Shown: positions 48,831-57,475 of the stretch, one piece after another | Layout: each line of letters begins with the position of its first letter | Position numbering within the stretch: position 1 is the stretch's first letter | NCBI GenBank assembly: GCA_903876735.1 | Contig: CAIRAW010000055.1 | Location: forward strand, 22,110-86,109 | Direction of reading: 5' to 3' | DNA length: 64,000 nucleotides | DNA from: an uncultured beta proteobacterium | GTDB lineage: Bacteria > Pseudomonadota > Gammaproteobacteria > Burkholderiales > Burkholderiaceae_C | Notes under the pieces: model-generated | What the model was told of the DNA's origin: nothing | The model's database searches: none | The model's input: only the letters and a program-made list of their open reading frames with translations | Made by a program: the position numbers and the translations under genes

Positions 48831-50095
48831 ATGAAATCCACATCACCCCCCAGTTTCCGCAGGTGCTCGAACCCCTGATGCGCCCCATGCGCTACAAGGT
48901 TCTCTATGGTGGTCGCGGTGGTGCCAAATCCTGGGGTGTGGCCAGAGCCCTGCTCATCACCGCCTTCGGCACGCCACTTCGTGTTCTGTGCGCCCGGGAA
49001 GTTCAGAAGTCCATGAAGGACTCTGTTCACCGGCTGCTCAGAGACCAGATCGAAGAACTTGGCTTCTCCGAGTTTTATGAGGTGCTCGATACCGAAATTC
49101 GGGGCAAGAACGGCAGCCTGTTCCTGTTCTGCGGTTTGCAGTCCCACACCGTCGATTCGATAAAAAGTTACGAGAGCGTGGACCGCTGCTGGGTCGAGGA
49201 GGCCCACGGGGTTTCAAAACGCAGCTGGGATGTGCTGATCCCCACGATCCGCAAACCCGATTCAGAAATCTGGTTGACCTTGAACCCTGACATGGATACC
49301 GATGAAACCTACGTCAGGTTCATTGCGGCGCCAAGTCCGGATACCTGGCTGTGCGAGGTCAACTGGCGTGACAACCCGTGGTTTCCGGAAGTCCTGGAGC
49401 AAGAACGGATCAAGGCCCAGGCACGTGACCCGGAAAGCTATGAGCACATCTGGGAAGGCAAACCCCGCCGGGTGGCTGAAGGCGCCATCTACCGCCATGA
49501 GATCGATGCTGTGTTCAAGGACGGTAGGGTCAGACTGGTTCCCTATGACCCAATGCTGCCGGTGCACACGGTCTGGGATTTGGGCTGGAACGATGCGATG
49601 ACCATCATCTTTGTGCAGCGCACTCCGATGGATGTGCGGCTGATCGACTACATCGAAGACAACAATCGCACCTTGGACTGGTATGTTGCCGAGTTGGAAC
49701 GGCGTCCGTACCGCTTTGGCACCGACTACATCCCGCATGACGGTAGGACCAGAAACTTCCAGACCGGCAAGAGCACGGAAGAACTGCTGGGCGACCTTAG
49801 GCGCAAGACCCATGTTCTACCCCAGACCAGCGTAGAAGAAGGCATCAAGGCAGCCCGACTGCTGTGGCCACGCTGCTACTTTGACCAGGGTAAGACGGCC
49901 CGTTTGCTGGAATGCCTGAAACGCTACCGGCGCGATGTCAACCAGGCCACCAATGAGCCTGGCGCCCCGCGCCATGACGAGTACAGCCATGGGGCTGATG
50001 CCTTCCGGTACCTGGGTCAGGCCATCGATCTGATGAGCAATGCTTCCAACAACGGCATTGGCGCCTTCAAGCAACGCACCCGCAACTGGCGTTAG
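48827..50095 (+). CDS. terL: Phage terminase large subunit (PBSX family)
   Basis: 422 residues, full family length. ATPase Walker A-like GGRGGAKSWG near residue 30, Walker B CWVEEAH near 125, and a C-terminal nuclease domain with DLGWNDAMT and HDEYSHGADAFRYL acidic residues. It would package DNA into a capsid, yet no head gene follows; the capsid would have to come from a helper phage, or the rest of the prophage has been lost. Confidence 0.94.
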   Translation: MNEIHITPQFPQVLEPLMRPMRYKVLYGGRGGAKSWGVARALLITAFGTPLRVLCAREVQKSMKDSVHRLLRDQIEELGFSEFYEVLDTEIRGKNGSLFLFCGLQSHTVDSIKSYESVDRCWVEEAHGVSKRSWDVLIPTIRKPDSEIWLTLNPDMDTDETYVRFIAAPSPDTWLCEVNWRDNPWFPEVLEQERIKAQARDPESYEHIWEGKPRRVAEGAIYRHEIDAVFKDGRVRLVPYDPMLPVHTVWDLGWNDAMTIIFVQRTPMDVRLIDYIEDNNRTLDWYVAELERRPYRFGTDYIPHDGRTRNFQTGKSTEELLGDLRRKTHVLPQTSVEEGIKAARLLWPRCYFDQGKTARLLECLKRYRRDVNQATNEPGAPRHDEYSHGADAFRYLGQAIDLMSNASNNGIGAFKQRTRNWR

Positions 50096-50489
50096 GTACG
50101 CAGGTGGGCGTGATTGCCGCCGCGATTACGTTCATGTTTCTGAATTTGGATTCTCTATACCGGCCGGTGGCCAACTGCTCTTTGGTGCCCATTGCGGATG
50201 CTCCCGCTTGAGTCAAGCTGCCGGCTGATTTCCGCCCAAGAATCACAAAGCTGACCTTCGGAGTCGCAGCGCAATTTATACCGACTGTGCGTCTTCAGTG
50301 CTGCGTTTCCAGTCATAGGATTTAAGACCGCAGCTGACTCCAGCAGGCTGAAAGCGGATCCACGTAAATTCAAATTACCTCCCCGATGCCTGACATTCGT
50401 GACAGTGAACCGACCGTCTGAAACGATACATTGCTTTCGACCAAAGGGCACTCTGGCAATCAGTTGCCTGTTTGTCCTCACTAGCACTC
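50096..50489. other. Intergenic region after terL with no supported gene
   Basis: 394 bp. Open frames exist on the minus strand but show no recognisable domain or ribosome-binding site. No copy of the tRNA-Gly 3' end was found. It is the probable right border zone of the element. Confidence 0.5.
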
Positions 50490-51434
50490 TTAAACAAATT
50501 CGGCAACAAAGGGGCTAGTAACGTCGGGGCGATTCCCAAGGTTGAACATGCGGCGTGTGTTATCTGCAATGACCCCGGCCACAAACCCAAACAGCGAGGT
50601 TGGAAAATCGTGGCCCATTCCCTCGACTATCAGTAGTTCGGCTCCTTTAATGTTCGCCGCCGTGTCCTTCCCGGCTTCCGGGGAAACTAGAGGGTCGTCT
50701 GACCCATGTAAAACAAGCGTCGGAGCACTTATTTTGGCTAGTCGTGATCTTAAGTCGCCGGTTGCTGCGATGGCGGCGATATGCCGCCAAAACCCGCTTG
50801 GGTTGTATGCTCGTTTGACTTCTGCTAAGGCTTGGTCTCGTTGAGCGGATTCGTCAAACGGATAGCCTCGCCCCGCAATCACTTGAGAAAAGGCAACGCA
50901 ATGTGCGAGATAGCCCTGTTGGTCTTCAAGAGGATGTGGCGCGGGCGATGTCATCGCCGCCATCACTGCTGGGCTGGCCTGCGGCAGATCACGATTGCCA
51001 GTGCTCGACATAATGGAAACCAGAGATAGAACGCGTTCAGCATGCTCGCTGGCCAACAGTTGTGCAATCATGCCTCCCATGGATCGTCCAACCACGTGCG
51101 CTCGCTTGATCTTCAACGCATCAAGAAGTCCTGCAGCGTCCTTCGCCATATCGAAGAGCGTGTAGGGGACATTGGGCGCTTCGCCACGTGAAACTGCGTC
51201 GGCGATTGCAGCAAGATCTGGCATCGACGCGCTATTGAAGTGAGTTGAAAGGCCAGTATCGCGATTGTCAAAACGAATCACGCGGTAACCTTGTTCTGCC
51301 AATATCTGGCAAAACGTTTCGCTCCAGCGAATCATCTGCGTACCCAGACCGGAAATCAGCAGAACAGCTTCCGCGTCGTTATTGCCAAAACAATCGTATT
51401 CAATTTCAATTCCGTTGGATTTAGTCTTGGGCAT
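50490..51434 (-). CDS. Alpha/beta-fold hydrolase
   Basis: 314 residues, cytosolic. VLLISGLGTQMIRWSETF, nucleophile elbow VVGRSMGGMIAQ, catalytic Asp in LVLHGSDDPLV and His in VEGMGHDFP, as in haloperoxidase/esterase-type hydrolases. Substrate unknown. It is 147 bp downstream of the MarR gene on the same strand. Confidence 0.88.
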   Translation of the reverse strand: MPKTKSNGIEIEYDCFGNNDAEAVLLISGLGTQMIRWSETFCQILAEQGYRVIRFDNRDTGLSTHFNSASMPDLAAIADAVSRGEAPNVPYTLFDMAKDAAGLLDALKIKRAHVVGRSMGGMIAQLLASEHAERVLSLVSIMSSTGNRDLPQASPAVMAAMTSPAPHPLEDQQGYLAHCVAFSQVIAGRGYPFDESAQRDQALAEVKRAYNPSGFWRHIAAIAATGDLRSRLAKISAPTLVLHGSDDPLVSPEAGKDTAANIKGAELLIVEGMGHDFPTSLFGFVAGVIADNTRRMFNLGNRPDVTSPFVAEFV

Positions 51435-51581
51435 GGCGTGTGGTCCCTAAATGCTTTTGTGTCGCGCGCCTTTTGGGAGCGCTCCGATATTTCGTTTGGC
51501 CGGCTTCACTACAGCAACACGGATGCACCGCCAGGCTGTGCAAGTGGCCGCGTACCCAGCAAATCGTTGCTATAGCGTTGC

Positions 51582-52013
51582 TCATGAGAGTGCTAAGGTT
51601 GGCGTACTTGCAAGCGTTTCCATTGCTGCAGAAACTGTCGCAACCACAGCGGGGGCGATTGATGCGACGGCTTCGGTGCAAATGCTATCGGCAGTTTCGC
51701 GCGCGGCGTTCACCAGTGCACGCCCGGCTGGGCGAAGCACGGCCTGACGATCTCCACTCGTACCCTCGCGAACCACAAGGCCTATCTTCTCGAGCAAGAT
51801 CAACTGACGTAACACAGACGATTGAGGTGTACCAAGCGGCCGCACGAGTTCCGGGATGCTTACCCGTCCACCGTCCGCTTGCGCGAGCAAATTCAGTAAT
51901 GCAAAGTCGTTGAAACTGATGCCATGGTATATGCCCAACTCGTTGTCAAGCTTGAGTTGCAAACTGGCGTGGGCACGGTGTAGCGCCAAACAGAAGTCGA
52001 GATTCGTGTTCAT
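51582..52013 (-). CDS. MarR-family transcriptional regulator
   Basis: 143 residues, winged helix with ISFNDFALLNLLAQADGG, IPELVRPLGTPQSSVLRQLILLEK and a wing at VVREGTSGDRQAVL. The ATG at 52013 shares bases with the stop of the upstream GIY-YIG gene (TGATG), indicating coupled translation. It may control this operon or the hydrolase downstream. Confidence 0.87.
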   Translation of the reverse strand: MNTNLDFCLALHRAHASLQLKLDNELGIYHGISFNDFALLNLLAQADGGRVSIPELVRPLGTPQSSVLRQLILLEKIGLVVREGTSGDRQAVLRPAGRALVNAARETADSICTEAVASIAPAVVATVSAAMETLASTPTLALS

Positions 52014-52375
52014 CAAGGTTTGTTCCTCGGCTCGTCGTAGCCAAGTTCACCGCAGCAAGGGATTTCCTGGCGCCACAGGCTAACTAACATTTCCAATTCC
52101 TGTGCTGCATTGAATGCTGGATCTTCGCTGGGTTTGACCATGTCCAGTACTTCGAAAAGAAAGTTGGTCTCACCGTGCTCGACCCAATCCTGCGCGAGCT
52201 TCGCATTGCGATGCTTTCCATACCGCAGTTCAAAATGATGTCGGTTGAGTGTGCCCTGTACGTTCGTACTTCCGGCAACCAATGCCCGGCCCGTGATCTT
52301 GTTACGGATCGCATAGACACCGGCTCGGGTTTTCGTCTCCAGATACTGTCGTTTCAGCGTTTTTCTGTTTGTCAT
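52013..52375 (-). CDS. GIY-YIG nuclease-family protein
   Basis: 120 residues. Starts GVYAIRNKITGRALVAGS, the GIY-YIG core with a weakened second motif (LVAGS in place of YIG-S), then RHHFELRYGKHRN and EVLD..E as in small stand-alone members. ATG 52375 or 52378 follows AGAGGA. Members of this compact group are common next to regulators; the DNA or RNA substrate is not known. Confidence 0.8.
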   Translation of the reverse strand: MTNRKTLKRQYLETKTRAGVYAIRNKITGRALVAGSTNVQGTLNRHHFELRYGKHRNAKLAQDWVEHGETNFLFEVLDMVKPSEDPAFNAAQELEMLVSLWRQEIPCCGELGYDEPRNKP

Positions 52376-52401
52376 CATCAATCCTCTTTGTCTCAAATGA
52401 G

Positions 52402-53040
52402 TCACGGCGTAAGTGATGGCCCTTCTGTCAGCGGCAGCGGGTATGCCAAGTACCTGACGTAATCGCGAACGTCGGACGGCCAAGCTTCGGTCTGTTGGCG
52501 GAACTTTGCCGCGTCGTTCGCGAACAGCGCCCGCGAGGCCTCTTCAAACCCAGCCATATCACCAGCCATGGTTGACATGAAGTGGTAAGCACATTCATTC
52601 GCCCGCCGTTGCCGGTCTCGGTCCACGTTAGCTCGGCGTGCCGAATCAACCAATTTCCGCAAAGTTACCGACGCACCGCCTGGTTGTGTTGCCAACCAAT
52701 CCCAGTGGCGCGGCAGCAGTGTGATTTCTCGCGCGACAACCCCAAGCTTTGGCCGGCCACGGCCACGTGGCTCACTAGATTCCTCGGAATTGATCTGTGC
52801 CGATTCGTTTCCTTGAAGCTGGTGCCCCTCTGGAGGTAAACGTGCCAACATCTCGGCATCGCTTCCTCGAATGTCGATATCGACAACTTGGCCAGTCTGG
52901 TCGCAGAAGGTCAGTAGCGGACTGGACAGGTCGGACGCCAGAGCGTGCTTCACAGCCAATGCATTGACCGGCAAACTGCCAGAGGCGATGCGCTTGTGGC
53001 CATTGAAGCTGGTATAGGAAGGAGTAGCGTTCACAATCAC
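52402..53040 (-). CDS. DUF2239-family protein
   Basis: 212 residues. TSFNGHKRIASGSLPVNALAVK and QTGQVVDIDIRGS in the first half, then RGRGRPKLGVVAREITLLPRHWDWL and GGASVTLRKLVDSARR, match the DUF2239 family of unknown function. The basic RGRGRPK stretch is AT-hook-like and may touch DNA. Start is GTG 53040. Two 21-bp direct repeats lie in its promoter region. Confidence 0.82.
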   Translation of the reverse strand: MIVNATPSYTSFNGHKRIASGSLPVNALAVKHALASDLSSPLLTFCDQTGQVVDIDIRGSDAEMLARLPPEGHQLQGNESAQINSEESSEPRGRGRPKLGVVAREITLLPRHWDWLATQPGGASVTLRKLVDSARRANVDRDRQRRANECAYHFMSTMAGDMAGFEEASRALFANDAAKFRQQTEAWPSDVRDYVRYLAYPLPLTEGPSLTP

Positions 53041-53068
53041 GGTGAGTTCGAGTTTGAATAGGATCAGC

Positions 53069-53117
53069 CAATAATACCCGGGTTAAATTGCCACGTCAAT
53101 AATACCCGGGTTAAATT
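53069..53117. repeat. Tandem 21-bp repeats upstream of the DUF2239 gene
   Basis: CAATAATACCCGGGTTAAAT plus T at 53069-53089 and again at 53097-53117, exact copies 28 bp apart, each centred on ACCCGGGT. A probable paired operator. The stretch 53118-53329 shows no gene. Confidence 0.75.
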
Positions 53118-53329
53118 TGACCGAGTTGCTTCTTTGACTGCCGTATCGGTGCTTCCAGGCGTATTGGTGTCGAAGCCAAATTTCCCACCTGTGCTAATTT
53201 GGAGTAGTTGCAGGCCCGGTGATGGTTTGAGGCTGTTCCAGAGTGGTCAGTCTGCCTTCGGCTCCAACATCCAGCGCGCTAAAGTCGTTTCATTGTTGGA
53301 CTTCCCGGAACTTGCCTTTCGTGAAGGGG

Positions 53330-53950
53330 CTAGCTTTTTTCACGCAATAGCTTTGCCAATTCGACGGCAGCCGCATTCAATGCCAACTCAGCCGATGCCA
53401 TTGCAAAGAACCTGGCTTTGAATTCAGTGATTGGGACGAAGTAGGCGTGCGCCATGCTTGCGAGCGGTTGCAAAGTGTCTGCATCCAGCACTTGGATTTC
53501 CACGGCCGCACCACCGCGGTCAAGCGGCACTGTCAAGAACACAGACGTTAAAACGTTGAGCACAGGGTTCACGGACTCGACGCGGGTGATGACGGCTCGG
53601 ATAACGACCGGGTGTCCGCCTACACTTTGCGGCAGTGCTTCGGCTTCCCTGGAAATGGCCGCTTTCAGCGTGGAAATCAATCGCGCTCTTTCATCCTCAG
53701 AAACCCCGGCATCGATTGGCATGGCCCATTCAACCGAAATAGAGCGCACCTGATGCGGGTCCACGGGAGTGGGAGAGCGATAGTAGGCCATGCCGCCATC
53801 TTTAGAGGTCGTCAGTTCGCCTCGATTTTTCAAGAATCCTGTGTCGGTTGCTTGCATGGTCGAGCAGGCCGCTAGACCCGTCACAGACACAAGAAATAGC
53901 AACCGGAGGGCTCGGGCAAAGAGAGACTTGGAAATTGGTAAAAGATTCAT
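53330..53950 (-). CDS. DUF3313-like lipoprotein
   Basis: 206 residues. Signal peptide LRLLFLVSVTGLAACS with lipobox LAAC, so Cys29 would be lipidated. The body (TGFLKNRGELTTSKDGGMAYYRSP, VEIQVLDADTLQPLASM) fits the DUF3313 family of unknown envelope role. Two GTGGTTAAGAAA repeats lie upstream. Confidence 0.75.
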   Translation of the reverse strand: MNLLPISKSLFARALRLLFLVSVTGLAACSTMQATDTGFLKNRGELTTSKDGGMAYYRSPTPVDPHQVRSISVEWAMPIDAGVSEDERARLISTLKAAISREAEALPQSVGGHPVVIRAVITRVESVNPVLNVLTSVFLTVPLDRGGAAVEIQVLDADTLQPLASMAHAYFVPITEFKARFFAMASAELALNAAAVELAKLLREKS

Positions 53951-53958
53951 GATGAAGA

Positions 53959-53984
53959 GTGGTTAAGAAAGTGTGGTTAAGAAA
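53959..53984. repeat. 12-bp tandem direct repeat
   Basis: GTGGTTAAGAAA at 53959-53970 and 53973-53984, just before the start of the lipoprotein gene. Possible regulatory site or slippage product. Confidence 0.5.
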
Positions 53985-53994
53985 AGTTCAGATT

Positions 53995-54624
53995 TCATGG
54001 CGACCCCATTTGGATTGCCATCTCTGCGACCAGCAGATTGATCAGCCACGCCAAGCTCATCAGCATGTCCCGATGCAACATGCTGGGTTTACCTATGAGA
54101 AGCATCCAGGGCAAGAGCACCACAACCTGCATGCCAGCACCTTGACCCAGTGCAAAGGCACGGATCATCCAGGCTCGGTGCGTGGCAATGTCACGCCGGG
54201 CGACTGCGGCCACAGCGCAATAGATTGAAAGCAGCATCGCAACGCCCACAAAAACGCGCACACCGTAGAGCAAACCACCCTGCAATTCGGGCGGAATGGG
54301 ATACATCACCGTCAGCCACAAGCCCGACAGCGCAACCAGGATCCCGCTTGCAAGCACGATGCGGCCAGAAACCCTGTGCCATGTGGGGCTAAGTTGGCGC
54401 AGCCCGGAAGAAAACTGCAAAGCGCCTAGGATGGAAAATAGGCTTGCGCTAAGAATGTGCAGAATTACAGGACTGGGTGCCGCAACGAATCGAGCGTTGT
54501 CAGCGCTACCGTCCAGACCACTGGCAAGACCCGCCAAGCGAGCTATTCCTGCAGCCAAGGGGATCGCGCTGATAGCCAGCAATGCCAGCGGCATCTTCCA
54601 ATCGATTCGGTTGGTATTTGTCAT
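53995..54624 (-). CDS. DUF2306 integral membrane protein
   Basis: 209 residues, six or seven hydrophobic segments. HILSASLFSILGALQFSSGLR and HRVSGRIVLASGILVALSGLW with conserved histidines and HRAWMIRAFAL are features of DUF2306. It is divergent from the MalT-type regulator with a palindrome between them. Confidence 0.8.
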   Translation of the reverse strand: MTNTNRIDWKMPLALLAISAIPLAAGIARLAGLASGLDGSADNARFVAAPSPVILHILSASLFSILGALQFSSGLRQLSPTWHRVSGRIVLASGILVALSGLWLTVMYPIPPELQGGLLYGVRVFVGVAMLLSIYCAVAAVARRDIATHRAWMIRAFALGQGAGMQVVVLLPWMLLIGKPSMLHRDMLMSLAWLINLLVAEMAIQMGSP

Positions 54625-54656
54625 CGATGAAGTTTATGAAGTGCGCACATTTTTGT

Positions 54657-54676
54657 AACCGTACCAAGGTATGGTT
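54657..54676. promoter_or_regulatory. Candidate operator AACC-N-TACC-AA-GGTA-N-GGTT (copy 1)
   Basis: AACCGTACCAAGGTATGGTT, a 20-bp palindrome in the DUF2306/MalT-type divergent promoter region. A near-identical site is found on the other side of the regulator at 57394. Confidence 0.65.
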
Positions 54677-54750
54677 CTGTGGGTGTTTTTGTGTGCCTAA
54701 CGCCTTTTCAGGATCAAACCTGCTTCGTATCGCACCAAGATAGGTTCCCA

Positions 54751-57369
54751 ATGTCAACAACCCTGCTGGCCACGAAGTTCTTTGCTCCCACCCGGCCAGC
54801 CCATGACATTTCGCGCCCAGTCCTGACCAAACGCCTGGACGCGGGCCTCTCGCGCAAGCTGACGCTGGTGTGCGCGGCGGCAGGATTCGGCAAATCCACA
54901 CTGATCAGCCAATGGGCTCAGAGTTGCCCTTACCCAAGCGCCTGGCTGTCGCTGGACGTTGATGACCGCGATCCCAACCGCTTTCTCCAATACCTGGTTG
55001 CCTCATTGGAGGTGACTTGTCAAACTATTGGCTCAGGTTTGGCGACGTTGCTCAGTGGCTCTCCGCCTGCCTCGACAGAGACTGTATTGACCTTGTTATT
55101 GAACCAGCTTGCAAACATTCCCGGCAAGCTGGTGCTGGTTCTGGATGACTACCATCTGGCCGCGGGCAAAGCCGTCGATGAGACGCTAACCTTTTTGATC
55201 GACCATATGCCCGCCCAGTTGCACTTGGTCGTCGCCAGCCGGGAGGAGCCCCAAATATCGCTGGGACGATTGCGCGTTACGGGGCAACTGGCCGAGATTC
55301 GCCAGCAGGACCTTCGTTTTGGTTTGGATGAAGCAGCCGAGTTCTTCAATTCAGGCGGCCATTTCAGTCTTTCCAAAACCCAGGTTCACGCGCTGGAGGC
55401 GCGCACCGAGGGTTGGATTTCAGGTTTGAAATTGGCAGCCATGTCGCTTCGGATGCACAAGGACCCCGAGACATTCATCGCGTCCTTCACCGGCAGCCAT
55501 CAGTTCGTGCAGGACTACCTGATTGAAGAAGTCTTGCATCAGCAGCCCGACGATGTTCAGTCTTTTTTGCTTCGCACTTCTGTGCTGGACCGGCTGTGTG
55601 GTCCCCTGTGCGATGCAGTATTGCAAAGCCACGGTGGGCAACAAATCCTCCAACAACTGGACAAAGCCAATCTCTTTATCGTGCCCTTGGACAGTGAGCG
55701 CCGGTGGTATCGCTACCACCATTTGTTTTCCGATCTGTTGCGTCAACGTCTAGGTCAGAGGCAATCCGCTGCACCACTGCACAGTCGTGCCAGCCAATGG
55801 TACGAGGCACAAGGCATGGAGGTGGAGGCTTTTCATCAGGCCACTCTGGCAAACGATATCGCTGGCGCAATGCGGTTGATTGCAGGCAATGGAATGCCCT
55901 TGTACTTTCGTGGTGTGACCGCGCCTGTCGTGCTGTGGCTTTCAACTCTGACACAAGCGACTCTGAACACCCATCCGTCCCTTTGGGTAGCGTTTTCCTG
56001 GTCGCTGCTGTTTGCGGGCCAACCCGGTCAGCTAGACGAGAAGCTGTCTGCTGCAGAAACCGCCATGGCAAGTGCCTCGCCCGATGCCCCTACTGCTGAC
56101 ACCTTTGGCCAAATTGCGGTGCTTCGGGCCTGGCTGGCGGTATACCGGAACGAGGCTGAAGCGATTTATGCCCATGCGATCCGTGCCCTGGCGTTATTGA
56201 ACCCTGAGAGTCGCCCGGCTCGCACCGCCGCGCATTGCGCATTGGGTGTCGCACAAATGTTTCGCGGCGAGCGGTCCCAAGCAAGCGCGGCATTTTCTGA
56301 AGTGATAGCTGCGGGTTTGTCTTCTGGAAATGTGATGTTTGCCGCCGTCGCGTCCACCGCTTTGGCTGGCATTCAAGCCACTGACTACCAGTTCCATGCA
56401 GCGGCCGCCACCTACCGCGAGGTCATCAAGATGATTGGCGACCCAAGCCATGTATTGGGTTTCGAGGCACACCTTGGGTTGGCCAATATTCTTTACGACT
56501 GGAACGCGCTGGACGAAGCCGAGTCTCTCGCGCTGCTGTGCAGCGAGCTTGTCATTCTCGCAAAAAGCACAACCGAAATAGGGGCTGATTTGCTGAGGGC
56601 TCGACTGCTGAGCGCCAGGCGTCAGGACGTGCAGGCGCAAGGCCTGATAGACCGAGCCAATCGGCTGTCAAGAACAGCGCAGTTGACTGATCGCATGCGA
56701 GAAGCGGTCGACTTGCGGGTGCTGCATTTGCTGCGTCACGCAGACGTAGCCAACGCAGCCGACCTGGCACGGGCGCACCAACTCCCCGCAAGCCTTGCCA
56801 GAACCCTATCGGCACAGGGCAAGGGCTTGGATGCATTGCGGACAATCGAAGTCCACCGCCGCAACATGCAAGCACAGGACCGCACACAAGAAGCGCTCAA
56901 GGCGATGGTGGTGCAAGTCATCATTCACCACGCCATCGGACAAGTTGACAAAGCCATGCAACTGTTGCGCGAGTGCCTGGCGAAAGCGCAATCTCAAGGG
57001 TCTATCCGACTTTTTGTCGACGAGGGCGCGCCGATGCAAACGCTGCTCAGCCAGTTGCCGCTTGAAACGGGCATAGCACCGTACGTTTCACAACTACTGG
57101 ACGCGTTTGGCACGCAGGCGGATCAAGAACAACGCGTCGCCGTGCCTGATTCCGCCACGTCATCGCGCTTGCCTCTGAGCGCCTTCAGCCATCGGGAATT
57201 GAGAATTCTTCGCCTGATTCAGGAAGGCCATTCCAATCAAAACATTGGTGAGCTGTTGTTTGTGTCACTGAGCACGGTCAAGTGGCACAACCAGAACATT
57301 TTTTCCAAGCTGGACGTCCAACGACGAACCGAAGCCGTTGCGCGCGCCGTGCAATTGAAATTGCTTTGA
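54751..57369 (+). CDS. MalT-type LuxR-family ATP-dependent transcriptional regulator
   Basis: 872 residues. STAND-type ATPase at the N-terminus (Walker A AAAGFGKSTLISQWA near 43; LVLVLDDYHL near 130), a long helical tetratricopeptide-like sensor region, and a C-terminal LuxR helix-turn-helix (LSAFSHRELRILRLIQEGHSNQNIGE, STVKWHNQNIFSKLDV). Proteins of this type are activators that oligomerise when a ligand and ATP bind. I use ATG 54751; the open frame begins 72 bases earlier. The flanking palindromes suggest it controls DUF2306 and the hydrolase at 57476. Confidence 0.92.
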   Translation: MSTTLLATKFFAPTRPAHDISRPVLTKRLDAGLSRKLTLVCAAAGFGKSTLISQWAQSCPYPSAWLSLDVDDRDPNRFLQYLVASLEVTCQTIGSGLATLLSGSPPASTETVLTLLLNQLANIPGKLVLVLDDYHLAAGKAVDETLTFLIDHMPAQLHLVVASREEPQISLGRLRVTGQLAEIRQQDLRFGLDEAAEFFNSGGHFSLSKTQVHALEARTEGWISGLKLAAMSLRMHKDPETFIASFTGSHQFVQDYLIEEVLHQQPDDVQSFLLRTSVLDRLCGPLCDAVLQSHGGQQILQQLDKANLFIVPLDSERRWYRYHHLFSDLLRQRLGQRQSAAPLHSRASQWYEAQGMEVEAFHQATLANDIAGAMRLIAGNGMPLYFRGVTAPVVLWLSTLTQATLNTHPSLWVAFSWSLLFAGQPGQLDEKLSAAETAMASASPDAPTADTFGQIAVLRAWLAVYRNEAEAIYAHAIRALALLNPESRPARTAAHCALGVAQMFRGERSQASAAFSEVIAAGLSSGNVMFAAVASTALAGIQATDYQFHAAAATYREVIKMIGDPSHVLGFEAHLGLANILYDWNALDEAESLALLCSELVILAKSTTEIGADLLRARLLSARRQDVQAQGLIDRANRLSRTAQLTDRMREAVDLRVLHLLRHADVANAADLARAHQLPASLARTLSAQGKGLDALRTIEVHRRNMQAQDRTQEALKAMVVQVIIHHAIGQVDKAMQLLRECLAKAQSQGSIRLFVDEGAPMQTLLSQLPLETGIAPYVSQLLDAFGTQADQEQRVAVPDSATSSRLPLSAFSHRELRILRLIQEGHSNQNIGELLFVSLSTVKWHNQNIFSKLDVQRRTEAVARAVQLKLL

Positions 57370-57393
57370 ACGCCGCATTGCAACTGGCGCAAG

Positions 57394-57413
57394 AACCATA
57401 CTTTGGTAGGGTT
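57394..57413. promoter_or_regulatory. Candidate operator AACC-N-TAC-N3-GGTA-N-GGTT (copy 2)
   Basis: AACCATACTTTGGTAGGGTT, second copy of the 54657 palindrome, inverted, 63 bp before the hydrolase start codon. Confidence 0.65.
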
Positions 57414-57475
57414 ACAAGACCAGACGCCTTACCTAGACTTCGTGCCTGACAACTCACCCCCACCTGGAGTAACAC

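Larger units (their letters stand above)
42170..50095. mobile_element. Satellite-like integrated element at tRNA-Gly
   Basis: About 7.9 kb: tRNA attachment site, DUF4102-only protein, P4-type integrase, AlpA regulator, primase/ATPase, iteron-like repeats with a palindrome, then TerS and TerL. No portal, capsid, tail or lysis gene is present. This set resembles phage-inducible chromosomal islands or P4-like satellites, or a deleted prophage. I could not find a second copy of the tRNA 3' end, so the right boundary is set provisionally at the end of terL. Confidence 0.7.

Noticed and set aside
50155..50487. 110-codon minus-strand open frame after terL
   Set aside because: No domain, no ribosome-binding site and irregular composition.
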